The position numbers and the translations under genes were made by a program. A stretch of 64,000 nucleotides of DNA from Candidatus Hydrothermarchaeum profundi. Its GTDB lineage: Archaea > Hydrothermarchaeota > Hydrothermarchaeia > Hydrothermarchaeales > Hydrothermarchaeaceae. Shown piece by piece: positions 15,715-24,923 of the stretch. How positions within the stretch are numbered: the first letter of the stretch is position 1; each line of letters opens with the position of its first letter. The notes beneath the pieces are model-generated. The model worked only from the letters and a program-made list of their open reading frames with translations, was not told the origin of the DNA and searched no databases. The DNA is taken from contig MTMF02000009.1 in assembly GCA_002011125.2 (NCBI GenBank), positions 1,850,286 to 1,914,285 of the forward strand, read 5' to 3'.

Positions 15715-16407
15715 ATGATAGTGAGAAAACTAAAAGAAGTGGATGAACTACAACAAATGCTACAAAACTATAAGAGAGTAGCAATAATAGGTTGCGCGGG
15801 CTGCTATGGAGAGGGAGGAGTTAAAGGAGTAAAAAATACAGCAGCTGCGCTCAGAGAAAGGGGGATAAACATAGTAGCAGAAGGATTTACGGGAAGACAA
15901 TGTGCGTGGATGGAGTGGGCCTCAGAGAAAGGCTTGTCAGGTGAGGAAGCCATAACAAACCTTGCAAAAAACGTTGAATTAGAGAAGATTAAAAGCGCTG
16001 ACGCCTTTTTATCCTTGGCATGCGCCGTAGGAGCTCAAACTCTATTGAATTTCGTAGGAAATAGAGCATTGCTTCCCGGTTTTAACACATTTCTCAAGGG
16101 GAGGAGAGAGGGAGAAATATTTAAAGAGCAATGCCTAGGGTGCGGCAACTGCATGATCCATCGTACAGGAGGCCTGTGTCCTGTGACAAAATGTCCCAAA
16201 AGCGACATGAATGGGCCATGCGGGGGAGTTAGGACTAATGGCAACTGCGAGGTTCACCCAGACAGAGAATGCATTTGGCTGAGGATATATAGGCGACTTA
16301 AAGAGATAGGAGAGCTTGATAGGTTAAAGGAGAGAATTCCCGAGAAGGATTTCTCCCTAAGGACGCATCCAAGAACCTTGCCTAGAGGAGGGTGGTGCGA
16401 TGTATAG
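15715..16407 (+). CDS. metV: MetV-type zinc/iron-sulfur partner of methylene-tetrahydropterin reductase
   Basis: A 230-residue cysteine-rich protein of the MetV (MTHFR C-terminal domain) family. Motifs: IIGCAGCYGEGGVKGV (about residues 24-39), GRQCAWMEWA (about 61), a ferredoxin-like CLGCGNCMIH (about 139), CPVTKCPKSDMNGPCGG (about 154) and CEVHPDRECIW (about 180). In acetogens MetV pairs with MetF and feeds electrons to methylene-tetrahydrofolate reduction. The stop overlaps the metF start by 8 bases, confirming an operon. The ATG at 15715 follows AAATAACATGAAG; a TATA-like ATCTTTAAATAAC is upstream. Confidence 0.85.
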   Translation: MIVRKLKEVDELQQMLQNYKRVAIIGCAGCYGEGGVKGVKNTAAALRERGINIVAEGFTGRQCAWMEWASEKGLSGEEAITNLAKNVELEKIKSADAFLSLACAVGAQTLLNFVGNRALLPGFNTFLKGRREGEIFKEQCLGCGNCMIHRTGGLCPVTKCPKSDMNGPCGGVRTNGNCEVHPDRECIWLRIYRRLKEIGELDRLKERIPEKDFSLRTHPRTLPRGGWCDV

Positions 16408-17287
16408 TAAACTCATGAAATCTCTAAAGGAAGAAGAATTTACTATAAGCGGGGAAATAGACCCTCCGAAAGGAGCTAACAGAGAAACTATAGTGCACCA
16501 AGCTAAGCTATTAAAAGACCATGTCGTCGCTGCAAATGTCACAGATAACCCATTAGGAATAGTTATAATGAACACACTAGTTCCCTGCCATATAATGCAA
16601 AACGAGGTCGGACTTGAGGCTGTTTATCAGATGACATGTAGGGATAGAAATAGGATAGCGATGCAGGCGGACTTGCTTGGGGCAGCTGCCCTTGGGATAC
16701 GCAATGTCCTCGCTCTATCAGGAGATCATCCGAGATGGGGCGATCATCCTCAGGCAAAACCGGTTTTTGACCTCGACTCAGTACAGTTAACTGCGATGAT
16801 CAGAAAAATGGTCGATGAGAAAAAAGACTGGGCTGGAAACGATCTTGATGTCGCTCCACAGATGCATATAGGTGTAGGACTCACAGCAAATATGGTATCA
16901 CTAGAAGCCGAGATAATAAAGCTCGAGAAGAAGATTGAAGCGGGAGCCGAGTTTGTTCAAACCCAGCTTATATATGATACTAAAGTGATGGAGAAGCTAA
17001 AAGAGGCGACATCACATTTAGACGTTCCAATCTTGATAGGTGTTGCTCCCTTAAAATCCGTGGGTATGGCAAAGTTCATGGCAAAGAATGTTCCTGGAGT
17101 CGTAATACCCGACGACATGATGAAAAGGCTTGAAGACTCAAAGAATATAAGAGAAACGACAATAGATATAACCGCAGATCTTATCCGAGAAATAAAAGAA
17201 CTAGGATTTGCAGGCGTACATATAATGCCCGTAGGGATGGAGGATGCTGTAGGGGAGATAATAAAAAGATCCGGAGTTAAGAAATAA
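16400..17287 (+). CDS. metF: Methylene-tetrahydropterin/folate reductase MetF
   Basis: A 295-residue TIM-barrel reductase. GEIDPPKGANRE (about residues 17-28), VTDNPLGIV (about 46), QMTCRDRNRIAMQADLLGAAALGIRNVLALSGDHP (spread over 73-110) and EFVQTQLIYD (about 184) are MetF hallmarks. It reduces methylene- to methyl-tetrahydropterin, or runs in reverse to oxidise methyl groups. Methanogens use the unrelated F420-dependent Mer for this step, so MetVF next to an F420-dependent Mtd (10323) is an uncommon mix. Whether the pterin is H4MPT or folate is inference; Mtd argues for H4MPT. Confidence 0.88.
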   Translation: MYSKLMKSLKEEEFTISGEIDPPKGANRETIVHQAKLLKDHVVAANVTDNPLGIVIMNTLVPCHIMQNEVGLEAVYQMTCRDRNRIAMQADLLGAAALGIRNVLALSGDHPRWGDHPQAKPVFDLDSVQLTAMIRKMVDEKKDWAGNDLDVAPQMHIGVGLTANMVSLEAEIIKLEKKIEAGAEFVQTQLIYDTKVMEKLKEATSHLDVPILIGVAPLKSVGMAKFMAKNVPGVVIPDDMMKRLEDSKNIRETTIDITADLIREIKELGFAGVHIMPVGMEDAVGEIIKRSGVKK

Positions 17288-17289
17288 AC

Positions 17290-19071
17290 TTATTCCACTC
17301 TCTTCGAGTATACACGTAATATATCCTGCCTAGTGACTATCCCAATAATTCTAGAAGGATTTTCTTTATCCACTACAAAAAAAGTCTGAATTCCAGTGTT
17401 ATCCATATTTTTTATAACATCGAAAAGAGAGCACTCGGGATAGATTATGGGGGGATCGCTAAGTATATCGCCAACACGAGTTTCACCCCACTTTTCGAAC
17501 GGTATATCCATAATTCTCTTTAAGGTAACAGCGCCAATAAGCCTACCATTGTCAACCACAGGCAACGAATCCAGTCCATATTTTATATGAACTACCGCTT
17601 TGCTCAGCATTGTGTCTGGAGGAACTGAGATGAACTCCTGCCTGGTGGCCTCCATAACTGTAGGTATCTTGAGAAGAGACATGAAATACTCTCGCATATG
17701 AGCAGGAGAATCCAGTCTCGTCGGAACTTTCTCGCTATAAATGGATTTATCACCTGTCAAAATCAATGATCCTACAATAGCAACCATAGCTGGAAAAAGA
17801 AGCGAAAAGTCATTAGTCATCTCACTAACCATGATAATAACTGCGACTGGTGCTCTTGCCACACCACCAAATAAAGCCATCATCCCGATAACTACAAATG
17901 CGGGAATAGCCTCAATAGGAACAATTGCAGGGAAAAACATGTTAAAAACCGCACCAATCACTCCTCCTACCATCGCTCCAATAAATAGTCCCGGAGCAAA
18001 TACTCCTCCACTACCCCCCGAGCCTATAGTAAATGAAGTCATAAATATTTTAGTAAAAAGTAGTATAAGCATGATCTTTATTGGGAGATAGTTATACATC
18101 GCGAGTTGTATAAAACCATATCCCATTGCTAGTCCACCAATCCCCGCTACACCACCATGTTCTGGAATTAATGTAGCTAGAATAACTGCTGAAACACCCA
18201 CAATAGCCGCGCCTACAGCTGGCTTAAAGTGAACCGGTATTCTCAGAGCTTTAAAGAAATCTCTCGTTTTATAAAAAGAAAATATGTAAAGCCTCCCTAT
18301 AACTGCACAAGCCACTCCAAGAATAACGAAAAGAGGAATTTGCCCAATATTCCACGGGTAATGCTCTGCATAGAACACAGGATCAAATCCCTCGAAGGAA
18401 GAGAAAATGCTAAAGCCAACTATAGAGGCTATAACGGAGGGTATAAGCGCCTCTTTCTCGAAGTCGTTCATATATAGTATCTCTGTACTAAGAAGTGCCC
18501 CACCTAAAGGAGCTTTAAAGATGCTTCCTACACCCGCACCTATCCCTACCGTCACAGCTAACCTTCTATCATGAGCATTTAGTTTCAAAATAGAGCCTAT
18601 AATAGAGCCAAATCCAGCAGCTACTTGAGCAATTGGACCTTCCCTCCCAGCACTGCCTCCGGTAGATATAGTTAAAATCGATGCAACCATTTTAACAAGC
18701 GGTATCCGTTTCTTAATAACTCCTTCCTCCTTATGGAATGCCCGTATAGCAGCGTCAGTACCATGTCCTTCTGCCTCTGGAGCAATAGTGAATACAATCA
18801 TGCCAGAAAGCAGGCCTCCTAGAGTCATTATTACTGGAATCGCCCAAAGTCTAGATGGCTTGTCCCAATTGAGAGTTTCGCTCAAACCTTTTCCGGACTC
18901 TGGAGGAAAAAATCCGGCTCCATATCCAAGAAAATAGTATGTTCCATATTTAAGACCTTCATAAAAGATTATGGAACCAATCCCTGCAACTATGCCGATA
19001 AGCAATCCTATGAGTGTCCATTTCTTTAGATAGCTTATCTCAGCACTTTTTAGGAGTTCATTAAGATGCAT
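17290..19071 (-). CDS. ClC-family chloride channel/antiporter with CBS domains
   Basis: A 593-residue membrane protein. The three ClC anion-binding motifs are visible: GGSAGREGPIAQVAAGFGS (about 136-154), where the gating glutamate sits in GREGP; GSGGSGGVFAPGLFIGA (about 347-363); and a preceding ILEVxG-like GGLAMGYG region. The glutamate of GREGP is the external gate. The last 130 residues hold two CBS domains (LPVVDNGRLIGAVTLKRI; TFFVVDKENPSRIIGIVTR) that usually sense adenine nucleotides. Convergent with metF, with only two bases between their ends. Confidence 0.9.
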   Translation of the reverse strand: MHLNELLKSAEISYLKKWTLIGLLIGIVAGIGSIIFYEGLKYGTYYFLGYGAGFFPPESGKGLSETLNWDKPSRLWAIPVIMTLGGLLSGMIVFTIAPEAEGHGTDAAIRAFHKEEGVIKKRIPLVKMVASILTISTGGSAGREGPIAQVAAGFGSIIGSILKLNAHDRRLAVTVGIGAGVGSIFKAPLGGALLSTEILYMNDFEKEALIPSVIASIVGFSIFSSFEGFDPVFYAEHYPWNIGQIPLFVILGVACAVIGRLYIFSFYKTRDFFKALRIPVHFKPAVGAAIVGVSAVILATLIPEHGGVAGIGGLAMGYGFIQLAMYNYLPIKIMLILLFTKIFMTSFTIGSGGSGGVFAPGLFIGAMVGGVIGAVFNMFFPAIVPIEAIPAFVVIGMMALFGGVARAPVAVIIMVSEMTNDFSLLFPAMVAIVGSLILTGDKSIYSEKVPTRLDSPAHMREYFMSLLKIPTVMEATRQEFISVPPDTMLSKAVVHIKYGLDSLPVVDNGRLIGAVTLKRIMDIPFEKWGETRVGDILSDPPIIYPECSLFDVIKNMDNTGIQTFFVVDKENPSRIIGIVTRQDILRVYSKRVE

Positions 19072-19156
19072 TAAAACAAGTCTATAATATTATTGATAAG
19101 ATAAAAGTTTCCTAGCTACGTTAATTATAAATAATCTTCAGACCTAACGGCTGGTA

Positions 19157-20152
19157 ATGATTGGGATGATCCTCTGTGGGGGCTATGGCAAGAGGCTTAG
19201 CCCTTTAACTGAAAGCATACCAAAGGCTCTAATAGAGATAAAAGACGGGTACACCATCCTCGATAAACAGCTTTTTGATTTTAGGAATGCTGGCGTAGAC
19301 GAAGTTATTTTATTAACTGGGTATCTCTCTGAACGGATAGAAGAGAGATATGGAGATAATTATAATGGAATGAGAATCCTTTATGAAAAAGAGAATAAGC
19401 CCCTAGGTACTTTAATGGCTATAAAAATGGGACTGAATAGAGCTGGAGAGGATGTAGTAATCCGGAATGGAGATGTAGTTTCAGATGTAAATATTAGAAA
19501 GATGGCAACCAGAGCAAAACAGTCTACCTATCCAATCACTGTTTATATAACTAGGATGAGAAGCCCATATGGGGTTGTTGAGATAGGAGAGGATAGCATA
19601 AAATCCTTCGAGGAAAAACCTCTACTAGATTATTATATAAACGCCGGTATCTACTATGCTAAGCAAGAAGCCTTTGAACTATTTGAAGGATTTGACTCAG
19701 GAGATGTGGAGAAGACCCTGTTTCCCATATTAGCTAGAGATAACAAACTTGGATTCTACAAGGAAGATGCCTTCTGGATGTCCATCGATACCACAAAGGA
19801 TCTAGAGGAGATCAGACGGGAATATGAAAATAGAAAAGACAAACCATGGGGATGGGAGAAGATCCAAATTAGTACCGAGAAATATCTTACAAAAGAACTC
19901 TATATAAAAGAAGGGTATCAAACGTCATTCCACTATCATAACAATAAAGATGAAACTATGTTTGTGATCAAAGGCTCAGGTTATATTCAGTTCAAGAACA
20001 AAAAAGAATATTTCAAGAAAAATGACAAACTTAGGATAAAGCCTAAAGTACCTCACTCGATTCATGCCTATGAAAATACGATAATTCAGGAAGTCTCTAC
20101 GCCACATCCTCTAGATACCGTGAGAGTCGAAGACCTTTATGGCCGAGAGTAG
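19157..20152 (+). CDS. Sugar-phosphate nucleotidyltransferase fused to a cupin domain
   Basis: A 331-residue two-domain protein. Residues 1-220 form a nucleotidyltransferase with [18 protein letters not shown] (about 8-25, the NTP-binding GxGxRL loop and lysine) and the NAGIYYA segment. Residues 225-331 form a cupin of the ManC type ([20 protein letters not shown], about 251-270, then [11 protein letters not shown]). This arrangement is that of mannose-1-phosphate guanylyltransferases fused to phosphomannose isomerase-like cupins; the exact sugar is uncertain. Product would feed glycan synthesis. Ends in TAG. Confidence 0.75.
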   Translation: MIGMILCGGYGKRLSPLTESIPKALIEIKDGYTILDKQLFDFRNAGVDEVILLTGYLSERIEERYGDNYNGMRILYEKENKPLGTLMAIKMGLNRAGEDVVIRNGDVVSDVNIRKMATRAKQSTYPITVYITRMRSPYGVVEIGEDSIKSFEEKPLLDYYINAGIYYAKQEAFELFEGFDSGDVEKTLFPILARDNKLGFYKEDAFWMSIDTTKDLEEIRREYENRKDKPWGWEKIQISTEKYLTKELYIKEGYQTSFHYHNNKDETMFVIKGSGYIQFKNKKEYFKKNDKLRIKPKVPHSIHAYENTIIQEVSTPHPLDTVRVEDLYGRE

Positions 20153-20260
20153 AATTTTATATTATTTTAGCTTCTTTTCAGAGGACCCATCACTTTTCCT
20201 GCGCTCTAGGATAAGAGAGTTATAGGTAATAACTCACTTGTTTATGTAAGGTGTTTAGAA

Positions 20261-20506
20261 ATGGAAGTAAAGCTGTATTGTATTTGGTGTGGTGGAAAAC
20301 TAGGAGTAGAAGATGAACACATATTTTGCTTTAACTGCGATACGATATACTCTAACATCCTCCTATCTGAAAGTGAAGTAAAAAAAGAAAACCAGATAAT
20401 ATTTGAGAAAAGCATTAGCATCGATTGTTTAAGTATTAAAGATCAGAAAAATCCGTCTATTGAAAACCATACTTTCCTACTAGAATCAGCTGCAATCTAT
20501 GAATAA
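20261..20506 (+). CDS. Small zinc-ribbon hypothetical protein
   Basis: An 81-residue protein whose first 27 residues hold CIWCGGKL and CFNCDTIY, a four-cysteine zinc ribbon; the rest is acidic and without recognised motifs. The gene stands alone between the sugar nucleotidyltransferase and orc1, and a strong hairpin directly follows it. Function unknown. Confidence 0.5.
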   Translation: MEVKLYCIWCGGKLGVEDEHIFCFNCDTIYSNILLSESEVKKENQIIFEKSISIDCLSIKDQKNPSIENHTFLLESAAIYE

Positions 20507-20507
20507 C

Positions 20508-20555
20508 GAGAGGGAACCTCCATCGCTAATACCCCCTTTGTGGCGGCTCCCTCTC
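20508..20555 (+). terminator. Hairpin terminator after the zinc-ribbon gene
   Basis: GAGAGGGA at 20508-20515 pairs with TCCCTCTC at 20548-20555, with two further G-C pairs inside, and is followed by an AT-rich tract. It lies between the zinc-ribbon gene and orc1 and probably ends the upstream transcript. Confidence 0.55.
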
Positions 20556-20607
20556 TCATTTATTATTTGGAAATATTTATACATGCATAAAAAAAATGTG
20601 ATATTAT

Positions 20608-21714
20608 ATGGGGAAATTTAAGGATATATTGGCGTATGACGAAACGCTTTTTAAAGATGAAAGAGTCTTCGATCAGGATTATATTCCCAAAGACTTTAAT
20701 TACCGTGATTCTCAGCTAGAGGCTATTGCAGTATGTATCAGACCCGCATTAAGAGGAGGAAGACCAATAAATGCTAGAATATTTGGCCCTCCAGCAACAG
20801 GGAAAACCACCGCAGTAAAACTTGCTTTTAAAGATGTTGAAGAGGTTACAGATAAAGTTGCTTGTGTCCATATAAACTGCCAGGTACATTCATCAAAATT
20901 TGCAGTATTCTCACAAATTCATAAGAAAGTAGTTGGCCATGCTCCACCTGAAACGGGAGTACCTTTTCCTAGGGTTTATGAGGCTGTATTCAAAAAATTA
21001 GCGAGAAACGGAAAAAGTCTAATCGTAGCATTAGATGATATGAACTACTTATTTTATGATAGACATGCCAATGAGATAATCTATGATATCTTAAGGGCTT
21101 ATGAGATATTTCCTGGCGCAAAAACAGCTATCTTTAGTATCTTATCTGAGCTGGAGTTTCCTTATAAGCTTGACTCAAAGGTAGCCTCAATGTTTAGACC
21201 CCAAGAAATATTCTTTCAACCTTACAAATATAGCGAAATTTTGGATATTCTAAAAGACCGTGCAGAAGTTGGGTTCTACCCCGGAGTAATATCAGAGGAC
21301 CTCATCGAAAAGATAGCCGAATATGCTTTTTCAAATGGCGACTTAAGGGTAGGCATCGAAATATTAAGAGTGAGCGCCCTGATAGCTGAAGCAGAGGCCT
21401 CAAGAAAAGTGAAATTAGAACACGTAGAGAAAGCTCTCGAAAAATCAAAGAATCTCCATTTAAAAAATCTTATCAACTCGCTTAGTTCTGAAGAATTAGA
21501 ACTCCTAAAGATATTGGCATCAGAAAAAGAGAATGAATCAGGTAAGGTTTATGAAATATTTAAAAAAAATACGGGTTTAAGCTATACGAAATTTTATAGG
21601 ATTATAGAAAAGCTTGAGGGGATAAGACTAATAGATACAAAGTTTGCAGATAAAAGCGGGAAAGGAAGAACCAGGAACATTTTCCTTAGAGTAGATAAAA
21701 ATGAGATACCATGA
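20608..21714 (+). CDS. Orc1/Cdc6 replication initiator
   Basis: A 368-residue AAA+ protein of the archaeal Orc1/Cdc6 family. [12 protein letters not shown] (about residues 60-71) is Walker [12 protein letters not shown] (about 138-148) Walker B, and [18 protein letters not shown] (about 249) sensor 2; a C-terminal winged helix spans about 295-365. It binds origin repeats and loads MCM. A TATA-like element (ATATTTATACATGC) precedes the ATG. No clear set of origin-recognition repeats is seen beside the gene. It overlaps the trm56 start by 4 bases (ATGA). Confidence 0.9.
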   Translation: MGKFKDILAYDETLFKDERVFDQDYIPKDFNYRDSQLEAIAVCIRPALRGGRPINARIFGPPATGKTTAVKLAFKDVEEVTDKVACVHINCQVHSSKFAVFSQIHKKVVGHAPPETGVPFPRVYEAVFKKLARNGKSLIVALDDMNYLFYDRHANEIIYDILRAYEIFPGAKTAIFSILSELEFPYKLDSKVASMFRPQEIFFQPYKYSEILDILKDRAEVGFYPGVISEDLIEKIAEYAFSNGDLRVGIEILRVSALIAEAEASRKVKLEHVEKALEKSKNLHLKNLINSLSSEELELLKILASEKENESGKVYEIFKKNTGLSYTKFYRIIEKLEGIRLIDTKFADKSGKGRTRNIFLRVDKNEIP

Positions 21715-22214
21715 TCGAAGTTCTTAGACTCGGCCATAGACCTCTACGGGACAAAAGAATCACTACTCACACGGGGCTAGTTGCCAGAGCATTTGGTGCT
21801 GACGGCATAGTGTTGACTACCGAGGACAACGCTGTTATAAATAGCATAAAAAAAGTCGTGAAAAACTGGGGCGGCAATTTCTATGTAAAAGTTATTAAAG
21901 ACTGGGAGAGCTATATCAAAAATTGGAGGGGAGTAGTTGTTCACCTTACCATGTATGGTTTACCTGTAGAAGAGACTATTCGGGACTTAAGAGGCAAGGA
22001 TCTATTAATTATTGTAGGCTCACAGAAAGTTCCAAAAGAAGTATTTGAGCTAGCTGACTTCAATGTATCTATTGGCACCCAACCTCACTCGGAGGTAAGC
22101 GCCTTAGCGATATTCTTAGATAGACTTTTTGAAGGTAGAGAACTCTATAAGGAATTTAACGGACATTTAAAAATTATTCCTTCTGAAAAATCAAAGAAAC
22201 TCCAAAAAATTTAA
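21711..22214 (+). CDS. trm56: tRNA (cytidine-56 2'-O)-methyltransferase
   Basis: A 167-residue SPOUT methyltransferase of the archaeal Trm56 family (COG1303). The N-terminus [31 protein letters not shown] is diagnostic (spread over residues 3-33), and the knot region holds [36 protein letters not shown]. It methylates the ribose of C56 in the tRNA T-loop using SAM. It is translationally coupled to orc1 and followed by tfe, an all-information-processing cluster. Confidence 0.9.
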   Translation: MIEVLRLGHRPLRDKRITTHTGLVARAFGADGIVLTTEDNAVINSIKKVVKNWGGNFYVKVIKDWESYIKNWRGVVVHLTMYGLPVEETIRDLRGKDLLIIVGSQKVPKEVFELADFNVSIGTQPHSEVSALAIFLDRLFEGRELYKEFNGHLKIIPSEKSKKLQKI

Positions 22215-22276
22215 TAATAACCAGTACTAATAACATATTGGTGGCAGCCTAGTGAAATTTGTCTGGAGGCACTCTT

Positions 22277-22792
22277 GTGGATAACGGTAAAACAATTCTA
22301 GCGAATCCTGAAATAAAACAGTTAATTCTTGAACTTGTTGGTGAAGAAGGATTAGATGTAGTCAGAGTCTTAATGGGGAAAAAAGCAACAGATGAAGAAA
22401 TTGCAGAAGAAACGGCCCTAAAAATAAATACTGTGCGAAAAATCCTGTATAAACTCTACGATTATAGACTCGCCAGGTACATTAGAACCAAAGATAAAGA
22501 GATTGGATGGTATATTTATACATGGGAACTCGACTTAGACCGGGCATCAGAAATAGTTTCTGCTAGAAAACAAAGAATTCTTGAAGAGTTAAGTAAGCAA
22601 TTAGAATTTGAAATGAACCATGTATTTTTCAGCTGTAAAAACGACTTTTCAAAAATTCCTTTCGGAGAGGCAAGTGAAAACAACTTCAGATGCCCGAAAT
22701 GCAATGGGATTTTAGAGTATGTAGATAATCAAGAGAATATAATGAAACTCGAAAAGGAAATAGAGAGACTTAAAAGAACTTTAAAACACTAA
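22277..22792 (+). CDS. tfe: Transcription factor E (TFIIE-alpha homologue)
   Basis: A 171-residue TFE: an N-terminal winged helix (about residues 10-85, with ATDEEIAEETALKINTVRKI) and a C-terminal zinc-ribbon region followed by a coiled coil (MKLEKEIERLKRTL). TFE helps open promoters with RNA polymerase. I chose the GTG at 22277-22279 because GGAGG lies 8-9 bases upstream; an upstream in-frame TTG overlaps that site. The ribbon shows only three of the usual four cysteines (FFSCKNDF, then CPKC): the second is replaced by Phe, so metal binding may be weakened. Confidence 0.85.
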   Translation: MDNGKTILANPEIKQLILELVGEEGLDVVRVLMGKKATDEEIAEETALKINTVRKILYKLYDYRLARYIRTKDKEIGWYIYTWELDLDRASEIVSARKQRILEELSKQLEFEMNHVFFSCKNDFSKIPFGEASENNFRCPKCNGILEYVDNQENIMKLEKEIERLKRTLKH

Positions 22793-22796
22793 TTTT

Positions 22797-23294
22797 ATGA
22801 AAGACTTAGAAATTTTTAGAAAATTAAATTGCCCAGAAAATGTGATCCAACATTGTCTTGCAGTTTCCAAAAATGCTGTTCTAATAGCTGAAAAGGTAAG
22901 AATACCTATAGACAAAGAGCTGGTAAGACTAGGTGGACTTTTTCATGACATTGGAAGATGTAGAACCCACAGTATACGCCATGCCATTGAAGGAAGCAAA
23001 TTAATCCGTAAACTAGATTTAGGAGAAGAGATTGCCAATATAGCCGAACGGCATATAGGAGCAGGCATTACACCAGAGGAAGCTAAAAAATTAGGACTCC
23101 CGGTTAAGGATTATACTCCTCGGAGTCCAGAAGAAAAAATAGTAGCTTATGCAGACAATCTAACTCAAGGGAATGGCATGATATCCTTTGAGGAGAGCCT
23201 CAAGAGATTTAAAAGGGAATTGGGGGAAGATCACCCCTCGATAAAGAGAATGATAGACCTCCATAAGGAAATACAGGCGTGGATTAATAGATAG
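22797..23294 (+). CDS. HD-domain phosphohydrolase (HDIG type)
   Basis: A 165-residue protein with H at the start of the domain (IQHCLAVSKNA), GGLFHDIGRCRTH (about residues 46-58, the HD pair), IAERHIGAGI and YADNLTQGN (about 119). These are the metal ligands of HD phosphohydrolases; the family is widespread in archaea as a stand-alone HDIG protein, substrate unknown. It starts 4 bases after tfe. Its last 11 bases overlap the convergent ACT-domain gene. Confidence 0.8.
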   Translation: MKDLEIFRKLNCPENVIQHCLAVSKNAVLIAEKVRIPIDKELVRLGGLFHDIGRCRTHSIRHAIEGSKLIRKLDLGEEIANIAERHIGAGITPEEAKKLGLPVKDYTPRSPEEKIVAYADNLTQGNGMISFEESLKRFKRELGEDHPSIKRMIDLHKEIQAWINR

Positions 23295-23787
23295 TGATTT
23301 TTTTTATCCCTTCAAGGCTTTTTAATTCCTCAAGGAGTTCTCCACTTATCTCATGCTCCGTAATTACAGTAAGCTCGGGATTTTCTGTGAGATAGGGGTC
23401 ATCTGCAATCGCCTGTCTTATTGAAATCCCATGCTCAGCGATCTTGCTTGCGACTCTGCCGATAATTCCAGGTTCTGATGCATCTTCAGGGGATATAACA
23501 ACTACTCCTAGACCCAAATGGGGGGCTGCGTCTCTTAAAAAAGCAATTGAATGAAGGTTTTGAAAGACTTTTTTAAGATTTTCGTTTTTTATTATCCTTT
23601 CAACTGTCGCATCAACAGCCCGCCTGTCTACACCTAACTCATTAGCTATCTGAGCATGCGCGACCTCTATACCTCCTGCGGATATTCTCCTATTTTTCCC
23701 TATTTGAAATCCTTTTTTTAATAAGAATTGAGCTACCTTCATTTGAGCAGGATACCCTTTGAAATATTTCTCAATTTCCGCCCACAT
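23284..23787 (-). CDS. ACT-domain regulator of amino-acid metabolism (COG2150-like)
   Basis: A 167-residue protein. The first part holds a helix-turn-helix-like region (GGIEVAHAQIANELGVDRRAVDATVERI, about 38-66) and the C-terminal part an ACT domain (GLGVVVISPEDASEPGIIGRVASKIAEHGISIRQAIADDP, about 90-130, then LTVITEHEISGELLEELK). Archaeal proteins of this layout are predicted amino-acid-responsive regulators. It stands alone and converges on the HD-domain gene. Confidence 0.75.
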   Translation of the reverse strand: MWAEIEKYFKGYPAQMKVAQFLLKKGFQIGKNRRISAGGIEVAHAQIANELGVDRRAVDATVERIIKNENLKKVFQNLHSIAFLRDAAPHLGLGVVVISPEDASEPGIIGRVASKIAEHGISIRQAIADDPYLTENPELTVITEHEISGELLEELKSLEGIKKITIY

Positions 23788-23883
23788 ATACTTAGTTCTA
23801 TTTAGTTATTTTTTCTTATAAATCCATGCATTGAGATTCATGCTATATGCTATTTTTTAATGAAATGTTATCTTAGTACTATA

Positions 23884-23910
23884 GTGTTACTATATAGGAA
23901 ATAGTAATAC
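23884..23910 (+). promoter_or_regulatory. Palindromic operator candidate before the nickel/cobalt importer
   Basis: GTGTTAC at 23884-23890 and GTAATAC at 23904-23910 form an imperfect palindrome with a 13-base spacer (extended match GTGTTACTAT / ATAGTAATAC). A third half-site, GTGTTACTAT, covers the start codon of the first importer gene at 23975-23984. TATA-like AAGTATATATAG lies between. The spacing and half-site resemble NikR-type nickel operators, so nickel repression of the operon is plausible; the regulator itself is not in the window. Confidence 0.4.
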
Positions 23911-23982
23911 AATTAGTATATAAGAAGAAATTTTTACGCAGAAAAGTATATATAGTATTATTTTTTTAAAAAAAGTGTTACT

Positions 23983-24624
23983 ATGCATATTCCAGACGGC
24001 TTTATACCTCTATGGCAATGCGCGATATATTTTGCAATCGCATTACCTTTCATAATAAAGTCATTCAAATGGGCTCGAAAGGAGATGGGAGAAGCTAATC
24101 TACCACTCTTTGCTACTCTTGCTGCAGGCATTTTTGCAATCCAGGGATTAAACATCCCTATACCTTGGGGAACAAGTGGCCACATGGTAGGCGGTGTTAT
24201 GACCGCAATCCTCCTTGGAAGCCCTTATGCTGGAGTACTTTTACTGACTATAGTACTGATGATTCAAAGCTTACTATTCGCAGATGGAGGAATCACCACA
24301 TTAGGTGCAAACATCCTTGACATGGGAATAATAAGCACTTACGTGGGATTTTACATATTTAAAAGCTTAAAATATAGATTAAACATATCGGTTGCATCCT
24401 TTACTGGAGCATGGCTAGGGTTATTCTTATCGTCATTAGCTGTAGCCATACAACTTGCTATTGCAGGCACTTTTCCTTTAATTCAAGGGCTTTTTTTTAT
24501 GGGGCTCTATCATACTATTATCGGCCTAATAGCTGAGGGAACTCTAACAAGCATAGTTATTACGACCTGCCTAAAAGTAAGTCCTGGGCTTTTCCCAGCC
24601 ATATCGGAGGAGGCAATGCGATGA
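23983..24624 (+). CDS. nikM: Nickel/cobalt ECF importer, substrate-specificity subunit (NikM/CbiM)
   Basis: A 213-residue membrane protein starting MHIPDGFIPLWQ, the conserved N-terminus whose Met-His wraps the metal ion. About six to seven membrane helices; SGHMVGGVMTAILLGSPYAG and QSLLFADGGITTLGANILDMG are CbiM/NikM signatures. MHIPDG, and the PDGLE-type partner that follows, favour nickel over cobalt, but this is not certain. First gene of a four-gene operon (24-26.5 kb), which continues with overlapping starts and stops. Confidence 0.88.
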   Translation: MHIPDGFIPLWQCAIYFAIALPFIIKSFKWARKEMGEANLPLFATLAAGIFAIQGLNIPIPWGTSGHMVGGVMTAILLGSPYAGVLLLTIVLMIQSLLFADGGITTLGANILDMGIISTYVGFYIFKSLKYRLNISVASFTGAWLGLFLSSLAVAIQLAIAGTFPLIQGLFFMGLYHTIIGLIAEGTLTSIVITTCLKVSPGLFPAISEEAMR

Positions 24625-24923
24625 ATATTAAAAGAATTGTTATTGTAGGTTTAGGGATCTCTCTTTTAATCTCTGTTCTATCCCCTTATCTAGCTTCAAC
24701 TAATCCTGATGGGCTCGAAAGTACTGCTCAAAAATTTGAAGACGTTATAGGCAAGGAGTATCACGCGATACAATCGCCATTTTCAGATTACTTAGTGCCC
24801 CAATTCGGTGATAGCAAAAAATCAAGCATGCTAGCATTAGTATTAGGAACGCTAATAACTTTTGGAGTTGGCTACATTGTCGTTAAAGTCATAAGAAAAC
24901 GGGATTTTCATGCAAATAATTGA
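24621..24923 (+). CDS. nikN: PDGLE-domain accessory subunit of the nickel/cobalt importer
   Basis: A 100-residue protein with two membrane helices (VIVGLGISLLISVLSPYLA; MLALVLGTLITFGVGYIVV) flanking NPDGLESTAQKFE, the PDGLE motif of NikN/CbiN-like small subunits, which hold the metal path of the S component. It overlaps nikM by 4 bases (ATGA) and the ATPase gene by 14 bases. Confidence 0.82.
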   Translation: MNIKRIVIVGLGISLLISVLSPYLASTNPDGLESTAQKFEDVIGKEYHAIQSPFSDYLVPQFGDSKKSSMLALVLGTLITFGVGYIVVKVIRKRDFHANN

